Under the pieces are notes generated by a model. The model had not been told where the DNA came from and did not search any database. It was given only the letters and a program-made list of their open reading frames with translations. A stretch of DNA of 61,693 nt from Tateyamaria pelophila (GTDB taxonomy: Bacteria; Pseudomonadota; Alphaproteobacteria; Rhodobacterales; Rhodobacteraceae), in contig NZ_JAIMIA010000022.1 in NCBI RefSeq assembly GCF_019966495.1, forward strand, positions 1 through 61,693, in the 5' to 3' direction. Of this stretch, positions 16,423 through 23,977 are shown one piece after another. The position numbers and the translations under genes were made by a program. Positions within the stretch are counted from its first letter, which is position 1; every line of letters starts with the position of its first letter.

Positions 16423-18498
16423 TTAAGGCATGAAGCCTGACCACGGGATATAGCGCACCGGATCACCGGGCTGCACATGCACCGCGCCATCCGGCAATTC
16501 CACCAAACCCTCGGCCCAGGCCAAACCGCTGATACGACCGGACCCTTCGGACGCAAACACCTCGACCCGGCCCGCGCGCACCCGTGCGCGCAAAAACTCG
16601 CGCCGCCCCGGTTTCTTGCGTTTTTCAAAGGCTGCAGGCAGATCGAAACCGTGCGGTACGGTCCATGCCGCTCCCGCCATTTGCGCCAGTGCGGGGGCTG
16701 CAAACACCAATGTACAGACCATCGCCGCAACAGGGTTTCCCGGCAGCCCGAACACCGGTTTGCCCTGCCAGACGCCAAGGGCAAGCGGTCTCCCCGGTTT
16801 GATGGCGATGCGCCACAAGGCCATGGCGCCGGCCTCATTCAACAGACCGGATACGTGATCTTCGTCCCCCGCCGACGCGCCGCCACTGGTCAATATAACG
16901 TCCGCCTGCGCAGCGGCTTCGTCAAGCCGCGCACGCAATGCCGGGCGGTTGTCTTCGACACGACCCAGATCGATTGGCACGTGGCCAAGTCGTTCGATCA
17001 AACCCATCACCATCGGGCGGTTTGCATCGAAAATCTGGCCCGGTGCCGCGTCCTGCCCCGCGCCCACCAATTCGTCACCCGTCGACAACACACCGACCCG
17101 CAACCGCTCAAAAGCAGAGACTTTGCCAACCCCAACTGCCGAGATCACTGCCAGATCGGCAGGCGTCAACCGTCGGCCCTTTTCCGCGACGACATCCCCG
17201 ACCTGCACGTCCTCGCCCGCCGCACGGGTATTGGCCCCCGCCTTGAGCGGCCCCATAAAACGGATCGCACCGTCGATGACGTCCACGTCCTCCTGCAACA
17301 CAACCGTATCAACCCCGTCCGGCAGGGCCGCTCCCGTCAGAATACGGACCGCTGCACCGGGTGGCACGATTTCCGTCAACCGGGCACCCGCTGCGGCCTG
17401 CGCGTCTACCAGCGGCAATCGGTGCGCCCCCGCACCGCGACCGCCCGCAAAGCCATAGCCATCGACGGCTGTGTTGGGCAAAGGCGGATTGGCGCGCGGG
17501 GCCACGACATCTGTGGCAAGAACCCGTCCCAAGGCCGCATCGACGGGCGTTGGCTGCGCACGCATCACCGGGTGCAACCGTTTGCGCAAATCTTGCAATG
17601 CCACATCGACAGGTGTCCAATGCACTCCCGGCGGCAGCGCGAAACAATCGTTGCGCAAGGGCTGCCCCGTTCCGCGCAGTTCATCCTCATAACCGAGCCC
17701 AAATATCCAGCCCTCAGTGGTGGTCGGCACATTGAGCATCTCGCTCAAGCGCGCAGGTTCAAGTGCGGCGATATCTCGGGCGACGGCATGAACTTGCCAC
17801 TGATCCTTGATCCAATCCGCAGGCGCTGCACCCGCCGTCAGCGATGGCCAGACCTCGACCACGGCAATCGACGCCTTCAACGGCTCAAAGGGCCAAACGG
17901 CAAGATGGGCCCCGAAGTGACGGCGCAACCGGTTCAGCACGGGCAAACCCATCATCACCTGCCCCCCGACCGAGCCGACCCCGGACATTTGCCATAGCGT
18001 AAAGGCCCCTGTAGCCTGCTCTTCTGCCTTGCGACGATCCGGAAACGGGTTGGCATATCCCAGCTTGGTACGCGGCAAACCCGCAATATCACGTTTCAGC
18101 CCATTGCCCCAAAACGGCCCCCTGCCCCCGAATTGCGTGTTGATCTGCCCCGCCACATCAAAGCGGTTGTTGGCGGTTGGCGTGTCTTCGATCCGCGCCT
18201 CGAACCAGTCCCACAAATCAAAAGGATCATCAGAGCCAAGCAATGCCTGCCCGAAGCCCGCCGGATACCCGAATGGAAAATCGAAACCGACAAAGACACG
18301 TCGCCCTGCTGTCGTTTCGGCGGTCAGCGTCTGGATCAGCCAATCCTCGGCGGCGCCACGATGGCGCAGGTACACGGCTTCCTCCACGATCTCGCCGCGC
18401 GCGATACAGGCCCAGATCGCATCGGCCCGAGGTTTGGCCGAACCTTGATTGCCGCCTGACCAATCTACGACAATGACGGTGTCAAACTGGCCTGTCAC
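16423..18498 (-). CDS. moeA: Fusion: RNase H-like N-terminal domain plus MoeA molybdopterin molybdotransferase
   Basis: The 691-residue protein has two parts. Residues about 1-280 (starting TVIVVDWSGGNQGSAKPRAD, with RRVFVGFDFPFGYPAGFGQA) look like an RNase H-fold domain by the early VDWS motif; its function is unknown. Residues about 296-691 are a complete MoeA, which inserts molybdate into adenylated molybdopterin. Seen there are NTAVDGYG, LTGAALPDGVDTVVLQED, LSTGDEL, TSGGASAGDEDHVSG and FGLPGNPVAAM. MoeA proteins usually have about 400 residues. Start GTG at 18498 overlaps the mobB stop by 4 nt. Last gene of fdhD-mobA-mobB-moeA. Confidence 0.9.
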   Translation of the reverse strand: MTGQFDTVIVVDWSGGNQGSAKPRADAIWACIARGEIVEEAVYLRHRGAAEDWLIQTLTAETTAGRRVFVGFDFPFGYPAGFGQALLGSDDPFDLWDWFEARIEDTPTANNRFDVAGQINTQFGGRGPFWGNGLKRDIAGLPRTKLGYANPFPDRRKAEEQATGAFTLWQMSGVGSVGGQVMMGLPVLNRLRRHFGAHLAVWPFEPLKASIAVVEVWPSLTAGAAPADWIKDQWQVHAVARDIAALEPARLSEMLNVPTTTEGWIFGLGYEDELRGTGQPLRNDCFALPPGVHWTPVDVALQDLRKRLHPVMRAQPTPVDAALGRVLATDVVAPRANPPLPNTAVDGYGFAGGRGAGAHRLPLVDAQAAAGARLTEIVPPGAAVRILTGAALPDGVDTVVLQEDVDVIDGAIRFMGPLKAGANTRAAGEDVQVGDVVAEKGRRLTPADLAVISAVGVGKVSAFERLRVGVLSTGDELVGAGQDAAPGQIFDANRPMVMGLIERLGHVPIDLGRVEDNRPALRARLDEAAAQADVILTSGGASAGDEDHVSGLLNEAGAMALWRIAIKPGRPLALGVWQGKPVFGLPGNPVAAMVCTLVFAAPALAQMAGAAWTVPHGFDLPAAFEKRKKPGRREFLRARVRAGRVEVFASEGSGRISGLAWAEGLVELPDGAVHVQPGDPVRYIPWSGFMP

Positions 18499-18986
18499 AG
18501 GCCCACCTCAGCCAGTATGAAATCTGCAATCGCGTCCGTATCATCGAGTTCAAAGACCGGGCGATCCAGCGCAAGCGGCGTATCGCTGGCGATCGCGCGT
18601 ATGGTCGGATCATCCGGTGCAATCAGTGGATTGCCGGTTTCAGCCCGGTGCGCCTCGATCTTGGGGTGGGCGTCGCGTTTGTATCCTTCAACCAGCACCA
18701 GATCGGCAGGGGCCAGTTTGGTCAACAAGTCGGCCAGACCTGGCTCGTCCGTATCGCGCAACTCATGCATCAACGCAAAACGATTGCGCGAGGCCAACAG
18801 CACCTCGGTCGCACCTGCAACCCGGTGCCGATGGCTGTCCTTGCCCGGATGATCCACGTCAAAGCTGTGGTGGGCATGCTTGACCGTTGAAACGGAATAC
18901 CCGCGCCCTGTGATCTCGGTCACCAAACGCTCCATCAGGCCGGTCTTGCCCGCGTTTTTCCACCCGACGACACCGTATAGTCTCAT
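18495..18986 (-). CDS. mobB: Molybdopterin-guanine dinucleotide biosynthesis adaptor protein MobB
   Basis: A 163-residue P-loop GTP-binding protein that assists MobA in making the guanine dinucleotide form of the molybdenum cofactor. The Walker A motif GWKNAGKTGLMERL is at the N terminus. VKHAHHSFDVDHPGKDSHRH and LVLVEGYKRDAHPKIE are family blocks. It overlaps mobA upstream and the moeA fusion downstream by 4 nt each, so it is translated in a coupled operon. Confidence 0.93.
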   Translation of the reverse strand: MRLYGVVGWKNAGKTGLMERLVTEITGRGYSVSTVKHAHHSFDVDHPGKDSHRHRVAGATEVLLASRNRFALMHELRDTDEPGLADLLTKLAPADLVLVEGYKRDAHPKIEAHRAETGNPLIAPDDPTIRAIASDTPLALDRPVFELDDTDAIADFILAEVGL

Positions 18987-19585
18987 AACATCGCTTCCGC
19001 CCGTTCGAGGTCATCCGGCGTGTTGACGTTGAAAAACGCCGCCTCATCCGGGAACATCGCGATGCGGCCGTCGTGGCGATCCGTCCACATCACGACCTTT
19101 CGTATGCCGTTTTGCAAAGCCGCGCGCAGATCATCGCGCAAAGCAACGGGCCATAGTCCGAAGGTGGGGTGCCGCGCGCTGCCACGCTCCGGGTCCGGCG
19201 TTGCGGCCAAAACCAGTGGATGCTCCATGCCTTCCGCGGTCAGTTGCAGGCGTGGCACCAGATCGCAGGGGAAAAACGGCGTGTCCGCCGCCGCGGTCAC
19301 GATGCAATCGGCCCCAATCGTCGCCGCCCAGTCAAGACCGGCGAGAACACCCGCCAACGGACCCGCATAGCCTTCGACGCTATCGGGAATAACCGGAAGT
19401 TTCAGAGCACAGAACCGCTCCGCATCCCCATTGGCATTCAAGGCAAGATCAGCCACCTGCGGGCGCAACCGGTCAATCACCTGCCCCAGCAGCGTGCTGT
19501 CGCCCAAAGGCAAAAGCCCCTTGTCGCCTCCGCCCATCCGCGTGGCCAATCCGCCCGCCAAAATCACCCCAACCGGCTGCTTCAT
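18983..19585 (-). CDS. mobA: Molybdenum cofactor guanylyltransferase MobA
   Basis: A 200-residue nucleotidyltransferase that attaches GMP to molybdopterin to make MGD, used by DMSO-reductase-family enzymes such as formate dehydrogenase. The N-terminal signature GVILAGGLATRMGGGDKGLLPL carries the GTP-binding loop; TAAADTPFFP holds the metal-binding Asp. It overlaps fdhD upstream and mobB downstream by 4 nt. Confidence 0.94.
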   Translation of the reverse strand: MKQPVGVILAGGLATRMGGGDKGLLPLGDSTLLGQVIDRLRPQVADLALNANGDAERFCALKLPVIPDSVEGYAGPLAGVLAGLDWAATIGADCIVTAAADTPFFPCDLVPRLQLTAEGMEHPLVLAATPDPERGSARHPTFGLWPVALRDDLRAALQNGIRKVVMWTDRHDGRIAMFPDEAAFFNVNTPDDLERAEAML

Positions 19586-20469
19586 TGCGCGGCCTTTCGT
19601 GCAGAACGGCGCGGCTCATCGGCAACGGATTTCGGGTCAACATCGCGCACCAGCCGCTCTTCGCCACTCAGGCACACAAACCGCTGACCGCGCATGCGAC
19701 CAATCAGCGTCAGACCCACCTGCTGCGCAATCTCAACGCCCCACGCGGTAAAGCCGGAGCGGGAGGCAAGTACCGGAATGCCCATCATCGCCGTCTTGAT
19801 CACCATCTCCGAAGTCAGGCGACCCGTGGTATAAAGGATTTTGTCGCCGGCCTCGACATGATTGGCCATCATCCACCCTGCAATCTTGTCGACCGCATTA
19901 TGGCGGCCCACGTCTTCCATGTAGACGAGCGGCCGGTCCCTGTGACACAAGACCGTGCCATGGATCGCTCCCGCCTCAAGGTACAGTGATGGTGTCCGGT
20001 TTATCTGCGCCGACAAGGCATAAAGCCACGAGGTCTTTACTTCGGTTTCAGACAGTTGCACGCCCTCCAGACCTTCCATCATGTCCCCGAAAACCGTACC
20101 GACCGCACAGCCGCTGGTACGGGTCTTCTTCTTCAACTTTTCTTCGTGATTGGTGGGCGTCTCGGTCCGCACGACGACCGTTTCCAACTCTTCATCGTAG
20201 TCAATGCCGGTTACCACCTCCTGCGGACCCAACATGCCTTGGTTGCGCAAGAACCCAAGTGCCAGATAATCCGGATAATCCCCGATCGTCATCGCGGTGA
20301 CGATTTCCTGACTGTTGAGGTAAATGGTCAGCGGGCGCTCTTCGACCACCGAAATCTCTGTGCGGGCACCCGTGTGGTCATGGCCGACCACGCTGCGGGT
20401 CAGCCGCGGCGCCATCGGGTCCGGCGCAATCACATAGCCCGCCACATCGTTTTCCTGCGCCAATTGCAT
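19582..20469 (-). CDS. fdhD: Formate dehydrogenase sulfurtransferase FdhD
   Basis: A 295-residue protein that transfers sulfur to the MGD cofactor before insertion into formate dehydrogenase. Recognised from VVEERPLTIYLNSQEIVTAM, DYLALGFLRNQGML, YMEDVGRHNAVDKIAGWM and RLTSEMVIKTAMMGIPVLASRS. The family loop cysteines sit in a CxxC-type motif; here the stretch is TSGCAVGTVFG, with Cys121 present and Gly at 124. It is the first gene of the operon with mobA, mobB and moeA, preceded by a G-rich ribosome site. No formate dehydrogenase structural gene is in the window. Confidence 0.93.
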   Translation of the reverse strand: MQLAQENDVAGYVIAPDPMAPRLTRSVVGHDHTGARTEISVVEERPLTIYLNSQEIVTAMTIGDYPDYLALGFLRNQGMLGPQEVVTGIDYDEELETVVVRTETPTNHEEKLKKKTRTSGCAVGTVFGDMMEGLEGVQLSETEVKTSWLYALSAQINRTPSLYLEAGAIHGTVLCHRDRPLVYMEDVGRHNAVDKIAGWMMANHVEAGDKILYTTGRLTSEMVIKTAMMGIPVLASRSGFTAWGVEIAQQVGLTLIGRMRGQRFVCLSGEERLVRDVDPKSVADEPRRSARKAAQ

Positions 20470-20518
20470 CCCCCCCGGCAGATCGCTAAGTCGTTCAAAG
20501 ACAGTCTAAGGACCCTTC

Positions 20519-21229
20519 ATGCCCACCACCACCACCAAATCCGCGTTTTGGGCGGGCATCCGCGACAGCGCGCCCTTCATATTTGTGGCAGGCCCCTTCG
20601 CGATGCTGTTCGGCGTGCTGGCGACCGAGGCCGGGCTCAGCATTTTCGAAGTGATGAGCTTTTCACTGGTCGTCATTGCAGGGGCCGCGCAATTCACCGC
20701 CTTGCAGTTGATGCGGGAGGAAGCCCCGACGGTCATCGTCCTGATCTCCGCACTGGCGGTCAATTTGCGGGTGGCGATGTATTCGGCAGCATTGACGCCA
20801 TATCTCGGTCGCGCACCGCTGTGGAAGCGCGCCATCGCCGCCTATCTGCTGGTCGATCAAAGCTATGCGCTCAGTCATGCAAAATTCGAAAGCGAACCCG
20901 CTTTGACGCTGCAACAACGGCTCGCCTATTACTTCGGAACCTGCGCGCTTGTGATGGTGATCTGGTTCGGTTGCAGCTATCTGGGAGCGGCCCTGGGCAC
21001 ATCATTGCCACAAGACCTGCCGTTGGATTTTGCTTTGCCCATCGCGTTTCTGTCGATGGTGGCGCCGATGCTGCGCACGCTGCCACACCTGATTGCCGCG
21101 GCCGTCGCGATCGTGGTCAGCCTGATTGCAGTCAACATACCCTATTCACTGGGTCTGATCGTGGCGGGACTTGCCGGCATGATGGCCGGGGCACAGGCCG
21201 AACTGGTGATGCAAAGACGGCAGACATGA
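20519..21229 (+). CDS. azlC: AzlC-family branched-chain amino acid exporter, large subunit
   Basis: A 236-residue inner-membrane protein with several hydrophobic spans. Family blocks are FWAGIRDSAPFIFVAGPFAM near the N terminus and VIAGAAQFTALQLM, plus YLLVDQSYALS. With AzlD it forms a LIV-E type exporter in characterised bacteria. The gene is divergent from fdhD (49 nt gap) and its stop overlaps the azlD start by 4 nt, so the two are translated together. The actual substrate here is not proven. Confidence 0.9.
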   Translation: MPTTTTKSAFWAGIRDSAPFIFVAGPFAMLFGVLATEAGLSIFEVMSFSLVVIAGAAQFTALQLMREEAPTVIVLISALAVNLRVAMYSAALTPYLGRAPLWKRAIAAYLLVDQSYALSHAKFESEPALTLQQRLAYYFGTCALVMVIWFGCSYLGAALGTSLPQDLPLDFALPIAFLSMVAPMLRTLPHLIAAAVAIVVSLIAVNIPYSLGLIVAGLAGMMAGAQAELVMQRRQT

Positions 21230-21564
21230 TGGACCCTTCGGCAATCGACAAAGGCACGCTTTGGTTCATCATCTTTGGCCTCGGCATGGGCAGCTTTCTG
21301 CTGCGCTTCACGTTTCTGGGCTTTGTCGGGGACAGGCCCCTGCCCGCCTGGCTGCTCCGGCACCTGCGCTATACGGCCGTGGCGATCCTGCCTGCGCTGG
21401 TTGGGCCGCTCGTGGTGTTTTCAGGCGAAGGCGGAAGCACGGACCCGACCCGCTTGATCGCCGCTGCGGTGACGGCGACGGTCGGGGTGTGGACGAAAAA
21501 CGTGCTCGCGGCGATCGGGTCCGGGACCGCCACTTTGTTTGCCCTTCTCTATCTGGTGGGATAA
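21226..21564 (+). CDS. azlD: AzlD-family transporter small subunit
   Basis: A 112-residue protein with four predicted membrane spans, starting MMDPSAIDKGTLWFIIFGLG and containing LRFTFLGFVGDRPLPAWLLR. The length and span pattern fit AzlD, the partner of AzlC. The ATG at 21226 overlaps the azlC stop. A hairpin follows 20 nt after the stop. Confidence 0.9.
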   Translation: MMDPSAIDKGTLWFIIFGLGMGSFLLRFTFLGFVGDRPLPAWLLRHLRYTAVAILPALVGPLVVFSGEGGSTDPTRLIAAAVTATVGVWTKNVLAAIGSGTATLFALLYLVG

Positions 21565-21583
21565 TGGGACGGTGGGCGGGGCG

Positions 21584-21602
21584 TCTTTGCCAAAGGCAAA
21601 GA
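21584..21602. terminator. Hairpin between azlD and the convergent lipoprotein gene
   Basis: A perfect 8-bp stem (TCTTTGCC at 21584-21591, complement 21595-21602) with loop AAA lies between two convergent genes. No long T-run follows on either strand. Confidence 0.6.
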
Positions 21603-21619
21603 GCGTCCGAGCCGCCGGA

Positions 21620-22222
21620 CTACAGCACAACCTTGGCTATGCCGTCCTGAATAGTGCCCTCGTCATCTTCGTAATAACGGTCTTCGACAACGCCGGGGCG
21701 CACAGATATCTGCTCCATCAGGTTGGTTGGATAAAACGTCTGCTTGATGTCTTCAAAGCCGGGGACCTGTCGCAACAGACCTGACGCAGCATTCGTACAA
21801 TAAGTCTGAGCAACCGCCCCGTTGCTCAACGCAAGCTGCAATGCAGTCTCAGCCTGTTCGTCCGTCACCTCGACGGTTTGACTGACGATATGAAAGGTGC
21901 TGCGCGCATGCGCGCTCTTGTAGCCCGCCAAAACCGCAGGCGTCACACCAAAAAGAACATCCTGCTGCTCTGGTACGCGTTCATTGACGAAGGATCCGGC
22001 CGGATCAAAGATCACACGCTGTGACCCGTTGATCATGACGGCTGTGTGGCCACCGCTCCCTGTCCGGTTATTGACCATCGTCATAACGGTCAGTGTCGCA
22101 GGCCCGGGTGCGCGATAGGCAACCTCCTGGACCCGTTCATTTGATGCGTAGGACACCACGGGTGCAGGTGCACAACCTGCAAGTCCCGCGCAAAGTGTCA
22201 GTGTCGCAATGATCCGCATCAT
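21620..22222 (-). CDS. Unknown lipoprotein
   Basis: A 200-residue protein. The N terminus MMRIIATLTLCAGLAGCAPA has a lipobox (LAGC), so it is probably anchored to a membrane by a lipidated Cys near residue 17. The mature part (RAPGPATLTVMTMVNNRTGS, HTAVMINGSQRVIFDPAGSF) is globular and resembles no family I can name. It lies 29 nt downstream of the aa3 subunit IV gene on the same strand. The first or second Met could start it (ATG-ATG). Confidence 0.8.
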   Translation of the reverse strand: MMRIIATLTLCAGLAGCAPAPVVSYASNERVQEVAYRAPGPATLTVMTMVNNRTGSGGHTAVMINGSQRVIFDPAGSFVNERVPEQQDVLFGVTPAVLAGYKSAHARSTFHIVSQTVEVTDEQAETALQLALSNGAVAQTYCTNAASGLLRQVPGFEDIKQTFYPTNLMEQISVRPGVVEDRYYEDDEGTIQDGIAKVVL

Positions 22223-22251
22223 GTCCGATCCTCAGCGCCGGGGACAGACAA

Positions 22252-22386
22252 TCAGGTAATGAAAATCGCCATTCCAACGATGATCACCAAAATCACGACG
22301 ACCGACCAAGTTGTAAACTTCATGAACCCGTCAAACGTCTTTTCGTGTTCTTTGACGTCCATCTCGCCATGTTTGTATTCGGCCAT
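22252..22386 (-). CDS. aa3-type cytochrome c oxidase subunit IV (small)
   Basis: A 44-residue protein beginning MAEYKHGEMDVKEHEKTFDG, followed by one membrane helix (TTWSVVVILVIIVGMAIFIT). The sequence pattern matches the tiny bacterial subunit IV seen in the Paracoccus/Rhodobacter aa3 oxidase. GGGAG precedes the ATG by about 7 nt. The catalytic subunit genes are not nearby, which is common for this subunit. The lipoprotein gene follows on the same strand. Confidence 0.88.
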   Translation of the reverse strand: MAEYKHGEMDVKEHEKTFDGFMKFTTWSVVVILVIIVGMAIFIT

Positions 22387-22465
22387 GTCCGGCTCCCTTA
22401 TTCGATCAGCTTTGACGGGCTTTACCGCATTTGAACATGGCTGTCACTGCGTCTTTGTTGCGCGA

Positions 22466-22927
22466 TCAACCTTCTTCGAGATCCTGTGCCAGCCGAAAGC
22501 CGATGCGCGTCGGAGCCGCGGTTTCGACCGCTTTCGGCAAGGTCCGCAGCATCACGTTCAACTGGGTGACATGTTGGATCAGTTGCGTTTTGGCACCTGT
22601 CCGATCACTGCCATAGAATGTCACGATATCAGGATCGTAGTACCCCATCCCTTCGATGCGCAAAACGCCGACATCGCCGCCGGTAAAACCCATCGCCACT
22701 TCGTGTTCGTTATCAAGGTTTTCCTCGAAATTCTTGAGATACAGGATGATGCGCTCATAGGCCCAGCGCGCCGGGCTTTTCTTTTCCATCGGAGTTTTTG
22801 CCACACCCGAGGGCACAGGCTGATTTTCCGCGTTTGGCGTATCAGGATCACAATGAACGTCGTGCCGACACGGGATCGCATCCGCTTCATATGCCTCTGC
22901 CGCCGTATTGATCATCTTGTCATCCAT
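22466..22927 (-). CDS. Conserved cytoplasmic protein, DUF6173-like
   Basis: A 153-residue protein with no signal or membrane span. The N-terminal 50 residues are polar and variable. The core (about 50-150) starts SPARWAYERIILYLKNFEEN and continues EVAMGFTGGDVGVLRIEGMG and TQLIQHVTQLNVMLRTLPK. I associate this pattern with a Rhodobacteraceae domain of unknown function, probably DUF6173, from memory. It begins 3 nt after the stop of the metallo-hydrolase gene, so it is probably the last gene of the acyl-CoA dehydrogenase transcript. Confidence 0.7.
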   Translation of the reverse strand: MDDKMINTAAEAYEADAIPCRHDVHCDPDTPNAENQPVPSGVAKTPMEKKSPARWAYERIILYLKNFEENLDNEHEVAMGFTGGDVGVLRIEGMGYYDPDIVTFYGSDRTGAKTQLIQHVTQLNVMLRTLPKAVETAAPTRIGFRLAQDLEEG

Positions 22928-22930
22928 GTC

Positions 22931-23977
22931 TCATTCCTTGCGTTGATACACCCAAGCGCCATCGCCCCGCCGCGTGCGGGTTGCCTGCCCCGCCTGATGA
23001 AGATGCGACAAATGCGCCACCGATTCCACCAGGGCCAGCCCATATTCGGCTTCACCAATCTTGCGCTTGAACAAGGGTGCAAAGCACTCCGATGCGGCTT
23101 TGGGTGTTTCAATATAGTCAATCAGCCGCTTCAAGGCACCATGGTGATTGTCGATCAGTTGCCGTATGCGCGTGGGCAACCCGGTAAAGGGCAGTTTGTG
23201 GCCGCCCAGAACAAGCTGATCCTCCCGCGCCAAGGGCCGCAGACGTTCGCAGGCCTCAAGCCAGTCGCCAATCGGATCGGCCATCGGCTCGGTGGCGTAA
23301 ACACCGATATTGGGGCTGATCGACGACAGGATCTGATCACCGGAGATCACCAGCCCATCGTCGCGACTCCAGAACGTGGCATGTTCCGGCGCGTGGCCGT
23401 TGCCCATATGGATGTCCCAGACGCGCCCGCCCATGGTGATCGTCTGACCTTGCTGAATCCGGGTAAAACCCAAGGGCATGGGGGCCACGATATCGCCGAA
23501 ATTGAAGGGACGTTCTGCCGCGCGTTTGTCAAAGGTCTGGGTGTCCATGCCCGCGCTGCGCCAAAACGCGAGCGTCTCTGCGACGGGCGTTTCTTGCACA
23601 TCCAGTGTCAGCATCCGCGCAAAAAGCCACGCGGTGCGCGTCGTCACCAATTCCGCGCCAAAGTCACTCTGCAACCAGCCCGCCAGTCCGACATGATCCG
23701 GATGGTGATGCGTCACGACAACGCGGCGAATGGGTTTGCCTGCCAGCGGGCCGTCGATCATTTCACGCCAGATGGCGCGCGTCTTTTTCGTGTCAAAGCC
23801 CGTGTCGATCACCGTCCAGCCATCGCCATCGTCCAACACATAGACATTCACATGGTCCAGCCGCATCGGCAGCGGCAAGCGGAACCACAGCACGCCCGGA
23901 GCCACTTCCACGCCAACGCCGTGTTCGGGTGGGTCAGGCCACGGGTATCTGAGGCCCGTGGGCGCAAGGGATGTCAT
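22931..23977 (-). CDS. Metallo-beta-lactamase-fold hydrolase
   Basis: A 348-residue protein. The metal-binding motif is VVTHHHPDHVGLAGWL (HxHxDH) near residue 90, with later His in MGNGHAPEHATFW and Asp in VISGDQILSS, matching a two-metal MBL hydrolase. The C-terminal part (LGGHKLPFTGLPTRI and onward) resembles the extension seen in the LACTB2-like group. The substrate is unknown; a thioester or lactone is plausible given the acyl-CoA dehydrogenase immediately upstream. The start codon shares 1 nt with the stop of that gene (TGATG), implying coupled translation. Confidence 0.88.
   Translation of the reverse strand: MTSLAPTGLRYPWPDPPEHGVGVEVAPGVLWFRLPLPMRLDHVNVYVLDDGDGWTVIDTGFDTKKTRAIWREMIDGPLAGKPIRRVVVTHHHPDHVGLAGWLQSDFGAELVTTRTAWLFARMLTLDVQETPVAETLAFWRSAGMDTQTFDKRAAERPFNFGDIVAPMPLGFTRIQQGQTITMGGRVWDIHMGNGHAPEHATFWSRDDGLVISGDQILSSISPNIGVYATEPMADPIGDWLEACERLRPLAREDQLVLGGHKLPFTGLPTRIRQLIDNHHGALKRLIDYIETPKAASECFAPLFKRKIGEAEYGLALVESVAHLSHLHQAGQATRTRRGDGAWVYQRKE

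Noticed and set aside
20056-21225. Open frame upstream of azlD running through fdhD and azlC
   Set aside because: It is antisense to fdhD and out of frame with azlC; only the part from 21226 is real.
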